Assembly (NCBI GenBank): GCA_019454045.1
Contig: SKCR01017735.1
Location: 124,001-188,000 of the forward strand
Length of the DNA stretch: 64,000 nucleotides
From: Zanthoxylum bungeanum
Taxonomy: Eukaryota; Streptophyta; Magnoliopsida; Sapindales; Rutaceae
Direction of reading: 5' to 3'
Shown here: positions 58,320 to 64,000 of the stretch, piece by piece
Layout: each line of letters begins with the position of its first letter
How positions within the stretch are numbered: the first letter of the stretch is position 1
The notes under the pieces: model-generated
Told to the model about the DNA's origin: nothing
Seen by the model: only the letters and a program-made list of their open reading frames with translations
Databases searched by the model: none
Translations under genes and position numbers: made by a program

Positions 58320-58618
58320 TTGATAATAGCAATGCATAGGGTTGGCAAAAATTCCCTTAGTAAAAATTCGAGTATGAGTATAATTTTCTATATCCATTGG
58401 TTGGACGAGTCATGTGAACGAGTATTGAATGAGGCCCGATATAATTTTATGTTTTTTATGATAGTGGTTATATGTACTTTCACCTAACTAAATGTAGAGA
58501 TAATTTGTTAAACTGAGGGTAGTGCATAGATAATTGATTAAACTGGAGGTGGTGTAGAGATAATTTTCATTTACAATATAAATTAAATAAGGCGGGATGA
58601 CATAAATGCTCTAAAGAT
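58320..58618 (+). repeat. MITE-like repeat, copy c
   Basis: The most complete of the group. Same order of blocks as copy a, with the TGTTGATAATAGCAATG start shared with copy b. Confidence 0.65.
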
Positions 58619-59060
58619 ATAAATTTTATGTACTGCATTATCATTCTTCGAAATTCCTGGAAATGATTTGTATTTTCACCTAATTCGAGGTGGTTCGTTA
58701 TTTTTTTTTAAAACACAACTAAAATAACATTATTTTGATTGTGTTTTTGTACAATATTTATTTCCTTTTGTCTCTATATTAGTGATCTCGGAAGAATTAA
58801 GGTTGAGAGAGTTTGATGGTGAGGAGTTTGGGAAAATAAGGTATTTTGGGAATAAAAAGATGAATTTGATTAATTGAGTAACAATTGTAAATTTTTGTAA
58901 TTCACAAAATTTAATCGGACCTTTATGTAAATTTCCCAATAATAAACTAAATATACGCATATATAAATAACATTAATAAATAATATGCATACGCTGCCCA
59001 ATATCACCTCCACATTTTTTTCCTTTAAAAATTATTCGCATCTAATTTTATGAAATTAGG
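58619..59060. other. Upstream region of the right-hand gene
   Basis: AT-rich, no coding signature. Probably contains the promoter of the gene that follows. Confidence 0.4.
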
Positions 59061-59865
59061 TAATTTGATCTGCGCTTGACCTCGTTCAATCTCAGGTGAA
59101 TTCAACTCTTTAAACTTTAAATTCAACTTATTTCATCGCAATTTCACATCTCCACTTGAGATTATTTTCAGTTTCTCCGCCTAGGGTTTTGTTTTAATTT
59201 GCACACAAGTTTATTTATTTTGTGTGATTACTGACTCACCTTTATTTATTGAATATCATCTGTTCTGTTTTGGAAACTATAGTGAAATTTTAACTTGCGA
59301 ATTAGGATAATATATAAAACTTTTTTATTTGGTTTCTTTGATTTTTGAAGGAGTGTGGTTTATTTTGTAGTTAAGCTTTAGTGATGGTTATGGTTGTTAT
59401 AAGATCAAGTTTATGTGTAATCAAATGGGTCTATTTCAATTTTATTGTAAAGTTGGAGGCTGTATGTTTGGTGAAATGTGATGAAGTTTAATATGTAATG
59501 AAATAAAATATCTTGAATGGTTCTGGAGAAATTTTTGGGAGTAGCTTAAAAAACTTGGGTTTAAAATTTTCTGTTATTAATGTTAAAGTGAAAATTGATA
59601 GGGAAAAGGAAAAAAAACAGCTGGCTTCCCTGTAGCTCAATTGATTACTGCCATTATTATTAGCATCATGCTACTTCTCTGTAGTATAAGGTTTTTTTAG
59701 GGCTCCTGTTTTAGATCAATGATCCAGAATTGTGGTTTTTGAAAAATACTAGATGTGTAGTACATAGCACACTGTCTTTAATGGGTCATCTTATGATTAT
59801 AGGGGGAAGGTAGAATTAATCAACTTGGGATTAAGCTGTCTTTTTGCTTGTTATTTTGGATATAG
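59061..59865 (+). other. Presumed 5' UTR and first intron(s) of the right-hand gene
   Basis: Contains CTCCGCCTAGGGTTTTG near 59175-59191, which includes the telo-box-like AGGGTTT frequent in plant 5' UTRs, then T-rich intron-like sequence up to an acceptor TATAG at 59861-59865. I could not find the N-terminal coding exon that family members have (a serine-rich stretch before the first conserved block). Confidence 0.4.
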
Positions 59866-60202
59866 GATTTTGGATCCCCTTGGGAGTTGGGACGTCTTGG
59901 CAGCTTGTGAGTGAGGGGGTAGGAAGTGAAATGCTAGGTTCTGGGAATACTTTAGGCCGGGGAAGTGGGACTTTGCCAGCAGATGTGCCTCCTCTTCCTC
60001 AGTGTTTGCCATTGGACCCAATTACAATAGGTAATCAGAAAATTATACGTTCAGGAGAGTTAAGGAGAGTTTTGGGTGTTCCTATTGGAAGTACATCAGA
60101 AGAGCATTCTTTTGGGGTTACCCATAAAAAACCTCCTCCCGTGGCGTCAGAGGAGCTAAAGCACTTTAAAGAAAGTGTGCAAGATACCTCTAGAATGGCC
60201 AG
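59866..60202 (+). CDS. Exon encoding the first conserved block
   Basis: Acceptor TATAG, or alternatively GGCAG at 59899-59903. Donor AG|GTATGT. The open frame starts upstream only with TTG, not ATG, so this is probably not the first coding exon; the first in-frame ATG is at about 59930. The phase splits an arginine codon completed in the next exon. Confidence 0.75.
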
Positions 60203-63200
60203 GTATGTTTTACATATTCTTCTGCAACTGCCTTTTCCATATTGTCATTGGTAGTAGTTTAGATGCTAATTTTCTTGAATTCAGTACAATAACAGAATTG
60301 TAATGCTTGCGAGAGCAAGAAAAATCTTTCCATGGAAGCTTTCTTTTTATTTCCTTTTTAAAAAAAAAAAAATAGAAGCTCAATGATTGCAACTACTTGT
60401 CGTGTTGGCTATGTCATCTCTAAAGTTAATGTGATGATGAATTGATGATGGTCGCTTTGGTTGAAAATAGTAAGAATAGACGACTGCCTCATGAGTTAGT
60501 GGTAGTCAGAATATGTGGATTGCTTATGCTTTGTGCTATATAGCTAATATATGTCATCTCTGTCCATAAGCTGGATTTCTGATCTTTTTTTTCAGCTTCC
60601 AGCTCAATATGTTGTTTTATATTCTGCAAAATATAAGCCTCTGCCTTGGCATGTTTGGATGCAGACTGTATTGTATTTATATGCTCACAACTCACACGAT
60701 GTATGAGGGGTCTATTATTGAAGTTGTGACTCTTACTACAGGGATCGCGTAAAACAGTTTCGGGATTCTATCTTCAAACTGGATAGGTATCGGGAAGCCT
60801 TAAGCTCGAAGAAGAGACAACGGAGTGATGTTTCACCAATTGAGAGGTCGGGGGGAGGAGTAAACTTGGCAAAGATAGGAAGCCAGATTCGTAGAAATCC
60901 TCAAGATGTAATGACTCAAAGATCGGAGGAGAGGACCAAGAGTGTTGGACTGAATAAGCGTGTTCGTACAGCAGTGGCTGATGTGCGGGTATGTATTTAT
61001 CTAATGTTGAGACACATTCTTTTGCATCTTTCCAACTTTCTTGCATTTAAAAAGAAACTTTATTGTGAATAATAACTGCTGCTCAATTACCAAATACAAT
61101 TTTCTTCAATAATTCTGTCAGTGACGTCCTCAATGAATTATTCTCGTAAAATGATTAAAGTTCCCTCAATTGAATTAGTCTTTTAAAAAGACTAAAGTTC
61201 CTGTTAAATTTTCTTCCAATACGGGGAAAAGAAAGACATATTTTGGTTTTTAATTGTAAATTGTAACTTTTTTGCGCAAGTACTTGTGAGATTGGAGTAT
61301 CATTTGAGTTCTCTTTAGCTTCTGGACATTCTTTTATTTTGCATTTAAAATTTGAGTCGGTGCATAATGTTATTTGTTTTTTTGTCTATCATAATTGATT
61401 TTTTCATCTTTTATCCGTTGATTCCGTTCTGATGTAGTTTTAACTATGGTTCTATCATTCGTTATTAATAACGATATATGTTTGCTTTTGTGTCACCAGG
61501 CTGATGGCAGGCCTGCTGCCACTTCAAGGCAGCCGATTGTCACAGAAAATGATGAAGATATGCTCCCAGCTGTTACTGGGGCTAATGTTCGAATTGAGGA
61601 AAAGATGCGCAGGTTGCCAGTTGGAGGTGAAGGATGGGATAAAAAGATGAAAAGGAAACGCTCTGTTGCAACTGTAGGCAATAGAGTTATTAATGGTGAT
61701 CGAGTTTTAAAACGAGTTGTGCAGCCAAAGCTTAATGCAGATTCTAAGTTGCGATCTTGTGATGCAGAGTCTTTCAGGTGATTTTATGTTTTTATCCGAG
61801 TTTGTTTCTATCTATAATTATATTTTTATTACAAATTTAATTGTTTTCAGATTTAACTGTATGTGGCTGAACAAAATATCTTGATTACCCCTGCTTATAG
61901 ATTATGAATTTTATCCAGTTATTGATAATTCCTTTCCATAAAATAACCCTTTGAGTTTTGATGTCTAGATGACTTCGGAAAGTTTTTTTTTTCTATATGA
62001 ATCTTCTATCTATTTGTTGACTGCACTCTGCTTGACCTGAATTGTCTCCCTATCAGCTTTGAAGTTTTTCTTGCATATAACTGCCTGTATCTTGAGAACT
62101 TTGTTGCTGTTATTTACTCTTTTATTGAAGATTAACTCTTTTATTTCTAGTTTCTGCTGGTTCAGTAATTGTTTGGAAGTTAGTCAAAATACTCGTCTCA
62201 CCAAAAGAAAACAAGGACATTTTTCTCAAGTTTTTCTATGTTACAGATCAAAGTCTTCCTCTGGAGTGAGTGGAAGTAACAAGTTAGATGGTTCTTTTGA
62301 GCCTGCCAGTTTAGAAGCCGGTACAATTCTGAGGAATGAGATGGAGAGTACCCCTCCAAGGGACCGTACAACTCTTTTAGAACAGAGATTTGTAACCAAA
62401 GGAAGCAATAAGTAAGTATGCACTTTCATGTTTTCGTTTCAATTTGCAGTCTCTTGAGGTTGAGAATTTGTGATTAGAGATCATGAAATTTAACCTTGAA
62501 TATCATAAGCATAACAATTTTATGTAACTTTATTTTCCCTTCATTCTTTTCTTGCCCTTTTTGTCTTTGTTCATCAGGCATAATGTTCAGGAAGATAACC
62601 CAGGAAGTTGTCCAAGCACAATGTTAAAAGGAAAGGCATCTAGGGGGCCACGAACTGATTCCATCATGGTCTTAGACTCATCTTCTAAAGTTCACCCATC
62701 GTCTGGAACTTTTCAGGGTTTTGAACAGCAGCCTACAACTGAAAATAAAGTCCCAATGACAGGCATGACAAATAATCAAAAGCGTCCAATATCTGCAGCA
62801 TCACCTTCACATGCTATGGCCCAGTGGGTTGGTCAGAGACCGCAAAAAATCTCACGCACAAGGAGAACAAATTTAGTTTCTCCTGTCTCAAACAGTGAAG
62901 CTCACATTCTGTCTCAAGGCATTTCCACACCTATCTTAAGTGCTAGAACTTCTTCTTTTGGAGCCAATGGGTCACTACTTTCCAGTACCTTAGATAATAA
63001 TTCTCCCAAGATAAAGAGAGAATTTGATAATTTTTCATCTCCTTTTGGGTTATCTGAAAGTGAAGAATCAGGAGCTGGGGAAACCAAACTGAAAGAGAAA
63101 GGAACAGATAGTGGTGAAGGTGTTGCTCATAAAATTGGATCTTTTACATTGCCAACTAGGAAGAATAAGATATTGACTAATGAAGTAGGAGATGGTGTTC

Positions 63201-63529
63201 GGAGACAAGGGAAGAGTGGTAGCTCTTCAGCCTTGACAAGGACTAGCATTCATCTTAAGAGAGAGAAGATAGATAATGTACCAATGACCATGCCAGTTCA
63301 GAGTTTGAGGTCTGCTTCTGAAAACAATAAAAGGTGATTAAACAATCTATCTTCTTTTCTGTACAGATTCTTAAGAACCATTCATGCATTCATGCTAATG
63401 AAATTCTCGCAAATTGATCATCTACTACAATCAGTAAATCCGGTCGTCCACCTTCCAAAAAGCTCAAAGATCGCAAAGCCTCAATTCGAGTTGGGCAGAT
63501 ACTGAATAGCATCACTTCTGATTTCACAG
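59866..63529 (+). CDS. Conserved plant nuclear protein of unknown function (AT2G19390/AT4G29790-like), partial, 6 exons
   Basis: Exons 59866-60202, 60742-60988, 61500-61777, 62247-62411, 62578-63333 and 63435-63529 join in frame through GT-AG introns and continue past the window. Conserved blocks in order: DVPPLPQCLPLDPITIGNQK, ELRRVLGVPIGSTSEE, SEELKHFKESVQD, RRNPQDVMTQRSEER, LNKRVRTAVADVRADGRP, EEKMRRLPVGGEGWDKKMKR, KGKASRGPRT, MAQWVGQRPQKISRTRRTN and SESEESGAGE. This order matches, from memory, a plant family usually labelled serine/arginine repetitive matrix-like. The role is not known to me; the serine-rich, basic composition suggests a nuclear protein. It is the only gene here with intact splice sites and frame. 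The N-terminal exon was not found, so the start is open. Confidence 0.85.
60742..60988 (+). CDS. Second recognised exon
   Basis: Acceptor CTACAG, donor CGG|GTATGT. Encodes DRVKQFRDSIFKLDRYREAL, KKRQRSD and LNKRVRTAVADVR. The 539-base intron before it is AT-rich. Confidence 0.85.
61500..61777 (+). CDS. Third recognised exon
   Basis: Acceptor CACCAG, donor TTCAG|GTGATT. Encodes ADGRPAATSRQP through GGEGWDKKMKRKRS, the best conserved part of the family. Confidence 0.85.
62247..62411 (+). CDS. Fourth recognised exon
   Basis: Acceptor TTACAG, donor AATAA|GTAAGT. Serine-rich SKSSSGVSGSNKLDGSFEP, then RFVTKGSNK. Confidence 0.8.
62578..63333 (+). CDS. Fifth recognised exon (largest)
   Basis: Acceptor CATCAG, donor AAAAG|GTGATT. 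252 codons with KGKASRGPRT, MAQWVGQRPQKISRTRR, LSESEESGAGE and DGVRRQGKSG. Confidence 0.85.
63435..63529 (+). CDS. Sixth recognised exon
   Basis: Acceptor CAATCAG, donor TCACAG|GTAATT. Encodes KSGRPPSKKLKDRKASIRVG and a short hydrophilic end. Too short to stand out as an open frame, but it joins in phase and matches the family. Confidence 0.8.
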
Positions 63530-63639
63530 GTAATTTTTATCTAATCCATTTGGAGTTAAGGTTTTAACTCTGGCAGGAATTTTATTTTCCTAATATTACT
63601 CTGATTTTGAGATTTATATCTGAAGTGTTAGGCGAGGAC

Positions 63640-63814
63640 GTCCCAAAGGGCGTGGCTTGGTGGTGTATGGTTCAGGGTCTGACCTTCAGGTCCTGGGTTC
63701 AAATTCAGGGAGTGCGTTTCTTGTAAGAGTCTGGGACAGCCCGGAGTTTTACCTGCTCTGCTTAAACCCGGAAAGGGTGGTTTGGCTGTGGGGTTTCCAA
63801 CGATTTAAAAAAAA
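63640..63814 (+). mobile_element. tRNA-derived SINE, copy 4, in an intron
   Basis: Begins GTCCCAAAGGGCGTGGCTTGG and has box A-like TGGTGTATGG, mutated box B GGTTCAAATTC (63706-63716) and an A-rich tail. Duplication AAGTGTTAGGCGAGGAC (63623-63639) and AAGTGTTAAGGCGAGGAC (63815-63832). It lies in the intron after the sixth recognised exon, same strand as the gene. Confidence 0.9.
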
Positions 63815-63895
63815 AAGTGTTAAGGCGAGGACAAATAATATTGCCTCTTTGCTTTTTTGTGGGGAGAGATATGGGGCGGGCGTGGTTTCAAAATA

Positions 63896-63926
63896 TTTTT
63901 TTTTTTTGGGGGGGGGGGGGGGGGGG
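63896..63926. repeat. T12-G19 homopolymer junction
   Basis: Twelve T followed by nineteen G in the same intron, with further GT-rich sequence after. Could form G-quadruplex-type structure or be a sequencing or assembly error. Confidence 0.9.
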
Positions 63927-64000
63927 TGGTTGTGTGTTGTTGTGGTGGGTGTTAATGTTTCGGAGTTCAAACTATTTTAAGAGTTGCCTATGTCTTTGAA

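Noticed and set aside
63657..63980. 107-codon frame after the last recognised exon
   Set aside because: It starts in the SINE and runs through the poly-G tract within an intron.

Overview
This is a stretch of nuclear genome from a flowering plant, most likely a eudicot. It is AT-rich, packed with plant-type LTR retrotransposons, and carries one spliced gene at its right edge with plant-style GT-AG introns. No bacterial, organellar or free viral genes were seen.

Region by region. 1-4729 is a tandem chain of three LTRs separated by two identical 0.3-kb remnants of a Ty3-gypsy element. 5.2-7.1 kb is an old Ty1-copia-type LTR. 7.5-8.5 kb holds two tRNA-derived SINE copies and a 480-bp LTR on the minus strand. 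9.9-12.4 kb is the 3' end of a Tat-like Ty3-gypsy element with a 1.7-kb LTR. 12.4-17.3 kb is a broken minus-strand Ty1-copia element (F). 17.4-18.1 kb holds a long AAT microsatellite and an orphan end of a CACTA transposon. 18.9-26.0 kb is a full-length but mutated CRM-type (centromeric) Ty3-gypsy element (D, TSD GACTT). 26.1-34.4 kb is a non-coding Tat/Ogre-like element (C, TSD ACCGT) whose interior carries about 3 kb of five different tandem arrays. D and C sit 95 bp apart in the same old LTR. 34.8-36.6 kb is another decayed copia-type LTR, and 37.0-37.3 kb a 281-bp hAT-type MITE with an 8-bp duplication.

37.75-56.9 kb is a three-layer nest. A SINE (14-bp imperfect duplication) was hit by copia element A (37772-56703), which was hit inside its integrase by copia element B (43550-53186, TSD CAATG). 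B has almost identical LTRs although its pol is badly decayed, which implies that it moved using proteins supplied by relatives.

56.9-59 kb is intergenic DNA with MITE-like repeats. 59.87-63.53 kb holds six exons of a conserved plant nuclear gene of unknown function (related to the Arabidopsis AT2G19390/AT4G29790 family). It continues beyond the window, and its last intron carries a fourth SINE and a T12-G19 homopolymer.

The strongest unexplained signal is a ladder of about ten consecutive short hairpins, mostly with three-base loops, in the LTRs of A and B. The stems are kept, partly by paired changes, while loops vary. Older copia-type LTRs in the window show related structures. Apart from the right-hand gene I found no host gene that I can support. 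Coordinates of LTR ends rest on TG...CA termini, PBS/PPT position, target duplications and copy-to-copy comparison by eye.
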